Assembly (NCBI GenBank): GCA_030411725.1
Contig: MU839835.1
Location: 930,001 to 994,000, forward strand
DNA: 64,000 nucleotides
Direction of reading: 5' to 3'
Source: Echria macrotheca
Lineage: Eukaryota; Ascomycota; Sordariomycetes; Sordariales; Schizotheciaceae
Part shown: piece after piece, positions 10,911-21,120 of the stretch
How positions within the stretch are numbered: the stretch's first letter is position 1
Layout: the number at the start of each line of letters is the position of its first letter
Translations under genes and position numbers: made by a program
Notes under the pieces: model-generated
What the model saw: the letters and a program-made list of their open reading frames with translations, nothing else
Told to the model about the DNA's origin: nothing
The model's database searches: none

Positions 10911-12032
10911 TCAAGACCACTCCTTCTCCATCTGCGTCTCCTCCGGCTCGGGTATCCTAACCCATTCCTTCATCCCCTTGTCCCATCGATGTCTAGCAAG
11001 TATACCAAGTCAGCTATCACCCATCATCATCCATCCACAAAAAGAAGAAGAAAAAAGAGAAAGAGAGAGAGAGTGGGGGGGAGAAAAGGAAAACCAGAAA
11101 AGGGGAAACGATAGAAGAGAGAGAGAGAGAGAAGAAGAAAAAAGAACTCACCCCTCCCACTCCATCCCAACCAAAGCCTTAACCCCATACTCAGCAGCAA
11201 GCACCCTCTCAAAATCCCACGGCACCCGCGCCTTCACCCCTTCAAACACCGTCTCCCGAAGAGGCCAAATTTCTCGGGTATGATACCGATGCCAATTCTT
11301 ACAACTCCACACCCCTTTCCCCTCCCCCCCCTCCCCATCCCCCTCCGTCTCATCCCGCTCCTTAACCCCCGTGATATCAACAAACAACCCGGTGAGCGTA
11401 TCAACCCACCTTGCATCAATAACATTAACCCCCTCGCCCCTCTCCCGATCATAAAACGGGTTGATATCAAACAAATACCTCCCCCCTTCCTCACCTTCTC
11501 TCGTCATATTCCCATCGAGCGTCCAGAAAGTGTAGTTGTGCGAGAGGGATAGTTGAGACAGAGAGGAGGACGAAAGCTGGACGTCGAGGTCCCAGTCCCA
11601 CGGCATGATGCGGCCGTTCCAGAACCACCCCAATAACGTGCCGTGGGCGAGCCAGGTGGGGACCTGGAGGGATGTGAGGGTCAAGAGGTAGGATTTTATG
11701 AGGGAGTGGAGGGCCTGCGTGCGGAGCGGGCCGAGGGGGAGGACTGAGGCGAAGAAGCGGGCGTCGTAGTGCGTTAGGGATTCGGAGGTTCCTGGTTCGA
11801 TGAAGTATTTGTATTCTTCTTCCTCTTCTTCTTTGGTGGTTGGGGGGGAAGGGGTGGTGGGGAGCGGTTGGGGTGGTGGCCGGAAGGGGTCGGGGGTGAT
11901 GGAAGACGAAGACGAGGAAGAGAAAAGGGAGATGAAGGGGAAGGTGGGTTTGAATAGGAGGGATGTGGTTCCTCCCGGAAGAAGGAGGAGGAGGAGGAGG
12001 AGGGTGGTGGTGGTGAGAAGTGTGTATCTCAT
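10911..12032 (-). CDS. LicD-family protein (Mnn4-like phosphotransferase type)
   Basis: LicD-family proteins handle phosphocholine or phosphosugar transfer; fungal members include Mnn4-like regulators of mannosylphosphate addition to glycans in the Golgi. The hallmark is HGTLLGWFWNGRIMPWDWDL at about residues 129-148, with the Asp-Trp-Asp-x-Asp acidic cluster. The N-terminus (MRYTL then a Thr/Leu run) is a signal anchor, followed by a Ser/Pro/Thr-rich stem and a Glu run at about 67-72, a typical type II Golgi arrangement. Exon 1 is 12032-11152 and exon 2 is 10992-10911 (HRWDKGMKEWVRIPEPEE ...), joining GG+A to give 320 residues. The 159-nt intron contains an almost pure pyrimidine tract on the sense strand. 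The actual donor and acceptor substrates cannot be told from sequence. Confidence 0.87.
11037..11147. repeat. GA/GAA-rich purine tract inside the LicD gene intron
   Basis: About 110 bases are almost entirely A and G on the + strand, including two GAGAGA runs and GAAGAA runs. The tract occupies most of the intron, so the transcript carries a long polypyrimidine tract. Confidence 0.85.
11979..12003. repeat. AGG trinucleotide repeat in coding sequence
   Basis: AGG repeats encode the leucine run (CTC/CTT codons on the minus strand) of the signal anchor of the LicD-family protein. Variation here would change anchor length in whole codons. Confidence 0.7.
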
Positions 12033-12122
12033 GTTGACGATGAAAGAGAGCGTGTGTGTGTGTTGGTGAAGTTGTTTGTAGCCGTTGTCGAGATGTTCCC
12101 TTCCAGGTCGTATGTGTGTGTA

Positions 12123-12733
12123 TTAATCCCAGTGGTCCCAGGGGTAATCCTCGTCCTCAGGAGGTGGTCCACGGACGCAGCTCAACCACATCTGCCAGCA
12201 ATCCAACCAAAGGCCGAGCCAGTCTCCCAAGGTATACGACCGCGGGTCCACGCCTCCCCACAGATGAGCATCAGCTTCGTCGGTGCTGAAATAAGCCAAG
12301 ACGTGCAACCCGACAGTCAGCGCCGCCAGCCAGGGTGCCCAAGTCTCGACAAAGTTCTGCCAGGCGTGCCACCAGCGTCTCAAGGTCCTCCACAGGCGTT
12401 TACAAGCGTCCAAAAGATGTCTCCAGATACGAAAAACAAGTCGAGTCGTCCGCGGGGAAAGACGCGGGGAGAAAAGCACGCCTACTAGGTCTATCGCCAT
12501 AGAGGTCGTCCCAGGAACCACCGCATCCAACGCAGAGTGATAGCGAAGGCGATACCGGGGGCAAAGAGAAACCGGATGAGGTGAAGACAGAGAGCAAAGA
12601 AGGGATCGGCCTCGGGGCTGGTCCGGCGGGTCGGATCGGGAATCAGGGCGAGGAAAAGAGTGGTGAGGCCGGTGTAGGAGACGAGTGCCAAGCAGGTGGT
12701 GAGACGGAAATCAGGGTCCTCGTTCTTGTCCAT
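12123..12733 (-). CDS. Small Trp-rich membrane protein, unknown function
   Basis: I do not recognise the family. The first segment (ATG at 12733) encodes MDKNEDPDFRLTTCLALVSY ... with two hydrophobic stretches, at about residues 13-29 and 44-59. It then meets a stop in frame. A second open frame (to TAA 12123) encodes RIWRHLLDACKRLWRTLRRW, then APWLAALTVGLHVLAYF (hydrophobic), and ends in an acidic tail EDEDYPWDHWD. A 65-nt intron, 12555-12491 (donor GTATCG, acceptor GATAG), joins them in frame to give 181 residues. The splice was inferred from frame only; the donor is not strong and other junctions are possible. It lies 90 bp from the start codon of the LicD gene on the same strand, so it is immediately upstream of that gene. 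Confidence 0.5.
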
Positions 12734-13659
12734 TTTACGGGTAGGATTGGGAGATCAATGACGAGGGTGGTGTGGATGTTTGGGTGTTGGATGTTGGGTG
12801 CCTGGCTGTGTTGACGGGATGGGATGGGATGTGGTGTGTATGCTGTGTACTGGACTTCTACACCAGAGTGTGTTTATACATTCCGAGGCAAGAAACGCAA
12901 GTCTGGAATGGGATTTGCCTTGCTTCTGGTGATGCGGTTAGTGTGTAGTTACGTAGGCAGGTTATTTGCGGCAAGTATCGACGTCTCATGCATTGTATCT
13001 ATAAACGGAGCAGTGCTAGACCTACACCAAGGCAGACCTGATGAACGGTTTTTTGTTTCAGGCTTGTGATGGTGGCAGGACCATACAAGACTTGGGTAGC
13101 TAAAATCCACTTGATATGCCGGAGAGGATCCGGACATTTGCTCCGTACTGTGTGTGTTGTTGATGTGCTCGCTGCCATTTATACGAGGCAAAGCTCAAGC
13201 ACAGCCAGACTAATGCAAACCACATAATCCAAACCACGACTCCACGGCTGTTCTAAACATAGTCTCCCACCGGAATATACGTTCGCATGCATCCGAACTG
13301 ATAGGCGTGGGCCGACAGGACATCCTGCCCGAACCGTGGATACATCCGTGCAAACAAAACACCATCAGGATGATCCCAGTCCACCCCTGGCGGTGCATGC
13401 ACGACTTCACCACGCGGACCACATCTCCGCCACCATGCAACGGTCCATTACAAATCTCATTAACTACCCGTTTGCAAAACTGCTTGTGAACCTCCTAGTG
13501 GTATCGATACTCCGTTATGTCGCTGTTCCCGCCTGACCTGGTCGTACGAGTTCTTCATCTTCTCGAGTCTCACCAGGGACATATACAGGCCCTAGAATCA
13601 TCCTTGCAACGCCCCGCCATGCAAAGGACCATGCAAACCGCAACTCCCAAAAACCGTGC
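12734..13659. other. Intergenic stretch upstream of the small membrane protein
   Basis: 926 bases lie between the forkhead gene stop codon and the start of the small membrane protein gene, both on the minus strand. Nothing recognisable is present. It should hold the forkhead 3' UTR and the next promoter. Confidence 0.5.
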
Positions 13660-16600
13660 CTATGTCGTGCTAGCGAGCTTTTTCTGATAACCTTCTATAA
13701 CCGGCCCCAAATTATCAAGCAATACGCCCTCGGCCCTGGCGAGCTCGTCCTTCCGCTCCTCGCTCACCTCCAACGTGCTCTCCTTCTCAAACCCAAGGGC
13801 CCGGTCGAATGCCGACAGTACGATAAGCTCCGCCATGGGATCTCCCAGCTTCTGCAGCAGCACAGGCCGGATGCGGTCCTTGAACGCCATGAGGCCCTGG
13901 AGCAACTTAGGGTGCAGGAACCTCTTGTCCCCGACCTTGTCAACCGATGTCGACTGCAAGACGCCAAACACGACAGTTTCCACGCCCGTGTCGCTGTCTT
14001 GAACCGTGGAAGCCGATGCTAGCTTCAAGAAACGTCGAACAGCCGATAAAACGATCTGACGAGGGTTCCCACCCTTGTTCAGCTTGTTCAGCTGCTCTGT
14101 TGCCGTCGCCTTGAACTCGGCCACAAAAGTGATGAGCTCGGGCGCAACGGCCGGTTCGAAAGCGGCCGTGTCAGGTGTCTGGGACGTCGTCGTCCCGCTG
14201 GCCGCCCCCTGCGCCGCGCCGAGCTGGCTGGGCCCGGGGAGACCGTTCGTTACCGTTCCCTTGGGCAGGTGCGGATACAACGGCACCGCAGGTGTGCTGT
14301 TCGTCAAGGACGCGGGTGTCGGTTGGGGAGTGGCCGACATTTGGCCGGTTGGTGTGGGAACCGGCGGTGTCCTGGTGTAGGGCGAGATAGAAGCACCTGG
14401 CACCGGCTGCTGGTGTGCTGTATTCTGGGGACCGTGGATCTGAGGTGGCACTGGTAAGGGTGACGGTCCGGTAGCCGGGTAACGTTGCGGGGGTTGGCTA
14501 GACGGATGCTGAGCAACCCCAGATGGGGAGTTGCTGGCAGTAAACGGCGGGTGCTGAGGAGTGCCGCTTTGGGTGTATCTTCCCAAACCCGCCGGATCGG
14601 GGCGGAAAGCTGCACCTTGGGCAGGACTCTGGTGGTGCTGGCCATCCTGCGGTAGCCTTGGAGGGTAATCCGGAGAAGCTGCCTTGCGCTTCTTGCCGGC
14701 ATCGATATCGATACCCGGCACGAGGCTCCAGAGGTGCGTCTCTTCATTCTTCTTGAAAGCGTCGTTCCCGATCAGATTGTGGCGGACACTGCTCTCCCAG
14801 CCTTTGGTCTCGACGGCGAAGTGAAAGAACGGATACCTCTCCGAAATCCGCTTGTAGATTTGCTTCAGGCTCAGTCCATCCGGCGGAGCTACCGACAATA
14901 CCTCGTAGATGAGGAGTCCGTAATTCTTGTTGGGCTTCTGTAACTGCTCTTGGGTATAATCCTCCCTCCGCAGCTGCAACGGAGGAGTCTTGGGCTTCTC
15001 TCGTCGCCTCTCTTTGACCATCTTCTCCGGGTCCGACTCGCCCTCCTCCCCGTTCTTCTTTCGAGGCTTGTATTTACGCTTCTCGGGCCTCTCACCGCCA
15101 TCCTCGGGAAGCGGATGCTTCCTCGGGCGGCCGACCTTGCGCTTAACCGGTGGCTCGCCCGGAGTTGGTGGCGGTGCATTCTTCTTGGCTTCCTCATTCA
15201 TGCGCTTTCGGATCTCTCGTTCCTGCCTCTTGGACATGACGCCATTTTTCGGCGGCCTGCCTGGTCCGCGTTTCTTGAGTGGCATCCCGGCCAACGCCGC
15301 CAGATCCAATGGGCTCTGGGCCAGCTGTTGACCAGTCTCGGCATCGCGCTCGATAGTTTGTAGGACACTACCATCGGCTGGCGCTTCCGCGTCTTCGTCC
15401 ATAGGCTCTCCCCCCGACCCATCGCTGTCGCTCTCGTCCCTGTCGTCTTGTTGGCCATCTTCTTCAGGGCTGGTGCTGCGCATTTTCTCGTTGCCATGGT
15501 TGCTCTCGAACTCGAAGCTCATCTCTTTGCCACCTTCCGAGTACCGCCTGTTAGCGGCGCCATCCTCGAGGTTATCCTCAGCGCCCGTCTTGCCCTTGGG
15601 CACGCCATTGATAATAAAGGCGAACTGCACATCCTTGATCTGCAACTGTGCTCCGCTCCTGAGCACTGCTCTACCTTCTCGATAATGCACGTCGTCGACA
15701 AAGAAGCCGTTCCTGTGCAGGGGAATAGCCTCAAATACGCAGCTTGTCTTGTTGAACTGGATCTTCAGATGTTGTCTAGAGATTGCTTTTGTACCGGCCG
15801 CAATATCAGGCCCTGGGCTGTGGATACCAATGAATGGCACCGAGTCGGGCGAGGGGAGGAGTGCGCTGAGGTTAACAGGTGTGGCTCCTGGAGTGTGAGA
15901 GATGTACTGCCGATTGACTATCAGATCCGCGCCGTCATCCACGCTCTGTTCTGGTGCGTCAGCTTCGGCTGGTGAAGGTTGTGGTTGTGATTCTCCCGCT
16001 GATACTGAGTCTCCGTTCTTGTTCGTCTTCCGCCTCTTTGCCGGACGCTCGTCTTCGTCCCCGTTGGATTCGGGTCCCAGCATGCCACCCTCTTCGCTCA
16101 CATAGGATTTACTGAACTTTGGGGGCTCTGCCGACGGCGGTGGCAGCTCCGGTAGGCCCAGCTCAGCGCGCCGTTCATTCTCTTGTATGTATTTTTGCAT
16201 CCGTCGTTTATCCTTCTTGGCCTGCTCGAGAGCGCGCTGGTCGCGGCCAATCACGACAGCGTATGTCGTCATCTGAAAGACGCTGTCCGCAAACTCAATC
16301 CGGGCGAATGACTCCAAGCGAGTATCCTCGACGGATTTCCTGGGGGCATCCAAGGCACTCTGCTCGTCGTGGCCGGCGCCATTTCCCATGACCTGGGCAG
16401 GAGCGATGGTAGACGGTCGGATGCTGGTGCGGGCTGCTTGGATCTGATGGGCCAGCGAGTTGACCAGCGCCTGTTGCTGCGAGGCCGTCATGGCGGGTGC
16501 GGGAGGGGGTTGCGAGTAGTCGAGTGGCATGTTGAAGTCGGAGTCGACGAGCGCGCCGCGGAGCTGGCCGAGGGCGGTGGGATTGAACAAGACCTGGTTC

Positions 16601-16797
16601 TGGTCGACACTGGGCGCGTCGGGGGCATTGGGGGCATTTGGGGGGAGCGCAGAGGGCTCGGTGGCTGCGGGAGCGTTGAGGTCGACATCGACCGAGGGTT
16701 CGCGGGTTGGCTGGGCTTGGTCGGTCAGAGGCGAGAAGGCGGGCGGCGCCGGCGATGCCTCGAGGGCGTCGGCGCCATGCCGCGGCGACAAAGTCAT
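13660..16797 (-). CDS. FHA plus forkhead transcription regulator, Fhl1-like
   Basis: A single exon encodes 1045 residues. Order: a disordered N-terminus; an FHA domain split by a charged insert, between about 160 and 397 (start FARIEFADSVFQMTTYAVVIGR, end KAISRQHLKIQFN ... NGFFVDDVHYREG); then two AT-hook-like motifs, KKRGPGRPPK (about 508) and KRKVGRPRKH (about 552). Next is a forkhead domain at about 620-695 (LIYEVLSVAPPDGLSLKQIY, GWESSVRHNLIGNDAF), then a Pro/Gln/Thr-rich region and a helical C-terminus. FHA before forkhead in one protein is the arrangement of Fhl1 and Fkh2. The departure from KPPYSY (here KPNKNYGLLIYEVL) suggests the Fhl1 branch, which in yeasts controls ribosomal-protein genes under TORC1. 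The first ATG is at 16797. The frame opens slightly further upstream, but only with non-ATG codons. Confidence 0.9.
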   Translation of the reverse strand: MTLSPRHGADALEASPAPPAFSPLTDQAQPTREPSVDVDLNAPAATEPSALPPNAPNAPDAPSVDQNQVLFNPTALGQLRGALVDSDFNMPLDYSQPPPAPAMTASQQQALVNSLAHQIQAARTSIRPSTIAPAQVMGNGAGHDEQSALDAPRKSVEDTRLESFARIEFADSVFQMTTYAVVIGRDQRALEQAKKDKRRMQKYIQENERRAELGLPELPPPSAEPPKFSKSYVSEEGGMLGPESNGDEDERPAKRRKTNKNGDSVSAGESQPQPSPAEADAPEQSVDDGADLIVNRQYISHTPGATPVNLSALLPSPDSVPFIGIHSPGPDIAAGTKAISRQHLKIQFNKTSCVFEAIPLHRNGFFVDDVHYREGRAVLRSGAQLQIKDVQFAFIINGVPKGKTGAEDNLEDGAANRRYSEGGKEMSFEFESNHGNEKMRSTSPEEDGQQDDRDESDSDGSGGEPMDEDAEAPADGSVLQTIERDAETGQQLAQSPLDLAALAGMPLKKRGPGRPPKNGVMSKRQEREIRKRMNEEAKKNAPPPTPGEPPVKRKVGRPRKHPLPEDGGERPEKRKYKPRKKNGEEGESDPEKMVKERRREKPKTPPLQLRREDYTQEQLQKPNKNYGLLIYEVLSVAPPDGLSLKQIYKRISERYPFFHFAVETKGWESSVRHNLIGNDAFKKNEETHLWSLVPGIDIDAGKKRKAASPDYPPRLPQDGQHHQSPAQGAAFRPDPAGLGRYTQSGTPQHPPFTASNSPSGVAQHPSSQPPQRYPATGPSPLPVPPQIHGPQNTAHQQPVPGASISPYTRTPPVPTPTGQMSATPQPTPASLTNSTPAVPLYPHLPKGTVTNGLPGPSQLGAAQGAASGTTTSQTPDTAAFEPAVAPELITFVAEFKATATEQLNKLNKGGNPRQIVLSAVRRFLKLASASTVQDSDTGVETVVFGVLQSTSVDKVGDKRFLHPKLLQGLMAFKDRIRPVLLQKLGDPMAELIVLSAFDRALGFEKESTLEVSEERKDELARAEGVLLDNLGPVIEGYQKKLASTT

Positions 16798-18827
16798 TGC
16801 TTGCTCGTACAAGCTCCTTTGTCGAGGGCGGAAGTTGCAGAGGCAGCGGTCGCCGTTGCACGTTGCAGGCTCAGGCTCAGCTGCCGCTTCACCGAGATCG
16901 AAGAAGAATCGCGCGATGCGCCTGCCCGATAACTAAGTCAGTACGGAATAGGCGAAAGATGCCGTCGCTATGGAGCCAAATTTTGTCGGGGCCTCTGCGC
17001 TGTGATTGGTCGACACTTACCCACCCGGGAGTCTGCGCTCCAAGAAAGCAGGGGCTGGCTCCCCAACTAAATCCAAGGGTCCGATTCCTTGTTTGGGCGG
17101 AAATATGCTACACGAAAAATAGCTATAGTAGTTGTAATCGTATGGATCATCATCAACCAGTTGCTGCCCAAAAAGTTGCTGCTCAAAAAGCAGCGCGCAG
17201 CTTGAATCATTCATGATGACTACTGCTATAGACCTGGCTAGCACCTGCTCAGCGCGTAGATGTTGGACTTCTATTGTGGAAATCTGAGGTTTCTTGTTCA
17301 CCTCTGAAACCTTGGGGAGAGACAGTTGGATTGCGAGGAGCCGACTCTGGAGGGCGAAGAGCACTTGAATAAATAGGTCAAGAACGAGCCCAATGCTTCA
17401 GCATTTGAAGCTATTGTGGACGTCTGCATTGTCCAGCCTAAGCGCTAAAACTACCTACACCAGTAGGTTCCGGTGGTCGCACCTTAACCACATGCTCCCA
17501 GCGTGCTCCAAGAAAGCTAATAAGTCGGACGAAACTTTCCGGCGAGTCAATGGACGCTTCCGACGCGAACTCAAGTTATTCATAGTTTGGGATCACATTA
17601 TGGGCAAGTTCTTGCGGGAACCAAAGTGGTGATGCCATTCGAAGTTGTTCGGAAAGCAGGCGCCCTGGAAGCCAACCACCATCTTTCAACCAAATAGCGG
17701 CCCTGCTCTGCTGCCGAACTTGCCTCAGCGGGCTTAATTTTATAGCATTTACCTAGGATGATGACGGAGTGTGGGATCTACGCACTAATTGTCTCCAGCC
17801 TCTACCCTGCCAACAGACTGCGCTTGGTCTTGCACCTGACATCCTCCGCTGACCGAGCACTGCAACTGCCCAAAAGAAACGGGTCGCGACTTCAGCTGCC
17901 TTCGGAGATGCAGTAGCGTTCTTTGCCTGAAAGTTTGGTCTTCGCTGTGCAAAGTTTGCCTGCAAAGGCTGGACGAGGTCGTATGGCCGCGTTTGCGTCG
18001 ATTCACAACACCACGGGACCCGTTCGCCGTTGAACCCGCGCAGCACGATGACCAGTTAGATACACAGCAACCAAATTGAGGCTATTCACAGCTTGGGACG
18101 TTTTTTTGTCTGAAATGGGACGAATTTCAAGGCGGAATAGCGGTGTGGCACCGATAAGGGGTGATGGTCCGGGTGAAGATATCGCCGGCCAAGTCGCCGA
18201 CCTCCTGACCTCCTGACGACCTCCAACATGGGAAACCGCGTTCGGACTGTGACCAACAAGCGAGATCATGCGGATTCACAAACTTGGGACGAATTTTACT
18301 CAGGAGGCAGTCTGTTTGTAGTCCGGTGAGAGATAGGGATAAGGAGATCAGTTCTCAACGGAACCCCCATTCTTTGCCAGTAACCACCAAAACACTCGCC
18401 TCCTGAAAACACCAATAACTCGACGGATATGTTCAAATTTTTGCTTCCCTTCAGACTTTGGATGGTTTGAGGTGCTTGACAAACCATCAGTGATAGTGAC
18501 AAAGAAAGGGGATGAAGCTATTTCGACCCACACCAGCCATACACTACTCGACAGCGAGGCCAGCAGCAATCTAGCAAACAACACCACAGAAATAATCATC
18601 AGTTACAACCACCCGTGATATTCCGTCTCATGGCAAGAACGTTCGGTGCTTGACCTTCCTCCGAGGAGTCACCTCTTTCCAAGGGCACAATTTGAGCTGA
18701 CTCTCTACTTGGAATGCCAGCTGCAGGTTGATGCAGCTTGCTTCTTTTATGTTACGCTCAATATACTCCTCATCATCTTCAAACACATTTTTCAGTCTTC
18801 GTATCTGCATCCACATCAAGGATCAAC
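16798..18827. other. Divergent intergenic region with imperfect dispersed repeats
   Basis: 2.0 kb lie between the forkhead gene and the proline-rich membrane protein gene. No supported coding sequence. There is a tandem 15-mer (GTTGCTGCCCAAAAA / GTTGCTGCTCAAAAA) at 17160-17189. A motif close to TTCACARCTTGGGACG recurs near 17578, 18085 and 18275. Confidence 0.5.
17160..17189. repeat. 15-bp direct repeat
   Basis: Two adjacent 15-mers differ at one base (GTTGCTGCCCAAAAA and GTTGCTGCTCAAAAA). Confidence 0.8.
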
Positions 18828-20473
18828 ATGTCGACGGGCCCCTTTAGACCCGACTCGAGATTTTCTCGGTCATCCACAGCCCTGAAAACCCCCATACCCC
18901 AGCAATCACGAGAACCAAAAGGGGGCTCTTCCAGCATCACGGACAAGTCTCGCAGACAGAAATCCGATTTCGGTGAGCCGCCTATATCTCAACAGGCATG
19001 GTGGGAATCAACACAGGCGGCCGACACGCCTTCGAACCAGAAATGCGACGAGAGGGCCGCCAGCACGACGGCCAGCTGGGCCAAGCCAACCCAGGCGTCA
19101 TCTTCTCGCAGAGATATAAACCAAGCCGCGAGGGCAACGTCCCTACCCGGCCGCCCGCCCATCCGCGCCTCAACAGTTCCGGTTGGCAAAACGAATACCA
19201 CGACGAGCGATTCCAAGCCAGCCCAGGGATCAGGCCGCCGTCGCCCTCGAACCGCTGGGTCGAAATCAATGACAGGTGCTCCACCGCCCCGGCTCACTGA
19301 TAGAAAACTTCTCGATGTCGTGAATCCGACAAGCAAGCTCCCGGCCCCCCAGCCGTCGCCCCAGCGCACGCCGTCTCGTCCAGTCCGACCTCCTTCCCTA
19401 TTTCCTGACCCCCCTTCTACGCCTCCTTCTCAGAGCTTTTCTATACCGGCGCCCAGCGCCCCTCGACCGCCGTCACCAACGTCAATGAGCAAAACACACC
19501 ACGCGCCAGTAACCCCGAGCCCCCTCCGCCACGTATCCGTCTCCGCGCCGCCCCCCCCACCGCCCACGCCGCCGCTAACACCCCAACCACCCAACACCAA
19601 CACCACCACCCAGCTTCTTCAACCATCACCACCACCACCACCACCACCCCTTTCCCTCCCCCCCCACCCCGACCCCAGCGACGGCCCACAACAACCCTGA
19701 CAAACGAGCACTACGTCTCGATGCTCCTCTCGCTCGAAACAATCCCGCGCCTGCACAGCATCCTAGCCACCATATTGACCTGGCTCCTCCTCGTCGGCTT
19801 CGTCATCATCCCCGGCGCATTTCGGACCGACGCAGACGGCGAGATGGCACGCGACCTCGCGGCCGAGGTGGTCTTCATGGTGGTCGGATTTTCCAGCATG
19901 GGCGTCGGGATCGCGGGTGCCGTGTTGCTCGCGGTGCGGTGGCGGCGGAACCATGTCTGGTTGATTAACAAGATCTATCTGCCGTTGGTGCAGAGCGGGC
20001 TGGCGGGGATGGTGGCGGCGGTTGTGGCTATTTACCGGTTGCAGGGGTGAGTTTTTGTTTTGTTTTGTTTTTGCCCCTTTTTTTGGTTTGGCTTGGCGTT
20101 TTTTTTTTCTTTCTTTCTTTGAGTTTCTGTCTACCTGCCCGATCTCTTAACCCACAAACAACCGCACAGAGACCCGGTATGCATGGCTGATAAACAAAGA
20201 GCAAAGTGGAACCCAGATGCAATAGCAACGATAACAATCGAATCCCTCACTGTCCTCACTTCCGCCCTCCTCGGCTTCTGGTACAATACCTCCCTTCGAC
20301 GCAGGGTTCGGCCTCCTCCCGATAATGATCTCTTCGGTGACCGTGGTGGGGATAGGGATGGGGTCGGCGGGGGCTCAGGGACAAGCGGCGTGCAACTTAC
20401 CGAGTTTCCGCCCGGGAGGAGGGGAGGGGGTTTGAGGAGGCAGCCTAGTTATGTGCCTGGGAGCTGGGTTTGA
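18828..20473 (+). CDS. Pro/Ser-rich N-terminal, four-helix membrane protein, unknown function
   Basis: The ATG at 18828 starts MSTGPFRPDSRFSRSSTALK and a Ser/Pro/Arg-rich disordered region of over 220 residues. The reading frame must then change, because the membrane part is in another frame: TNEHYVSMLLSLETIPRLHS, then TILTWLLLVGFVIIPGAF (TM1), a second and third hydrophobic segment, and intron 2. Intron 2 is firm: 20047-20169, GTGAGT to CACAG, joining RLQG to DPVCMADKQRAKWNPDA and TM4. Intron 1 is provisional: 19509-19678 (GTAACC ... CTAAC ... CCCCAG) gives 450 residues in frame, but both frames are open through the proline/threonine repeats, so the junction could move. The fold suggests a fungal plasma- or endo-membrane protein with a cytosolic disordered arm. 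I do not recognise a named family. Confidence 0.68.
19600..19650. repeat. CAC/ACC trinucleotide repeat
   Basis: Long CAC-type repeats (Pro, Thr or His codons according to frame) lie in the region where the first intron of the proline-rich membrane protein gene is expected. They make the exon boundary ambiguous. Confidence 0.75.
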
Positions 20474-21120
20474 TTTCTATTTCCTTTTCCTCGTTTTGCT
20501 GAGAGGTGGACTGAGGGAGAGAGGTTGAGGTTGAGACAAGGCTGGGCTGTGGTTGGTGGTGAGGGTGAGGGTGAGGGTGAGATTTGGAGTGGCGTCAGGT
20601 TGGTAGTCCATCTCTTGCTCTTGGAGTTCGGCACTGGTCGCTGGTCGGCGGGACTTGGAATCTGGCTCAGCATCAAGAAGAGGTGGTTTTTTTTCCGGAG
20701 TATAGATGGCTTTTGAGGAGGCTTTTGGTTTCCACGAAGAGATTCGAAAGTGGAGTTCGGGATCTGATCGGGCATTATAGACTGTATCAACAGTTGGTCT
20801 TGAATCGTGCGCTTGAGAATCGCGAAGCCGGGTGGGCTTGACTTGCAACTCGCACTTGCTCGTTGAAAGCTAGATAACCAGCAAGAAGTGGTTAATAGCG
20901 GAACGTTGCTTCACTGCTTTAAATGAGATCTAGGGGTGATAAGATCGATGATGTTCTCGGTACCGGATGCTGTGAATACAATACACAGGAATAATAACCC
21001 ATCTACTACCTAACCAAATACCACGCCTCAACATGCAACAAGAAACCGCCCGATATGCAACAAAAAGCCGCCAGACATGCTCCGGATACAAACTGCCCCT
21101 GACAGCTAGACGCACGTAGA
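20474..21120. other. Intergenic region between convergent genes
   Basis: 647 bases separate two convergent stop codons. It contains a short GGTGAG/GAGGGT repeat near 20558-20582; otherwise nothing was recognised. Confidence 0.5.
20558..20582. repeat. GAGGGT hexamer repeat
   Basis: Four tandem copies of GGTGAG/GAGGGT lie in intergenic DNA. Confidence 0.8.

Noticed and set aside
16798..16812. Five-codon N-terminal extension of the forkhead protein
   Set aside because: It begins with TTG. The first ATG in frame is 16797.
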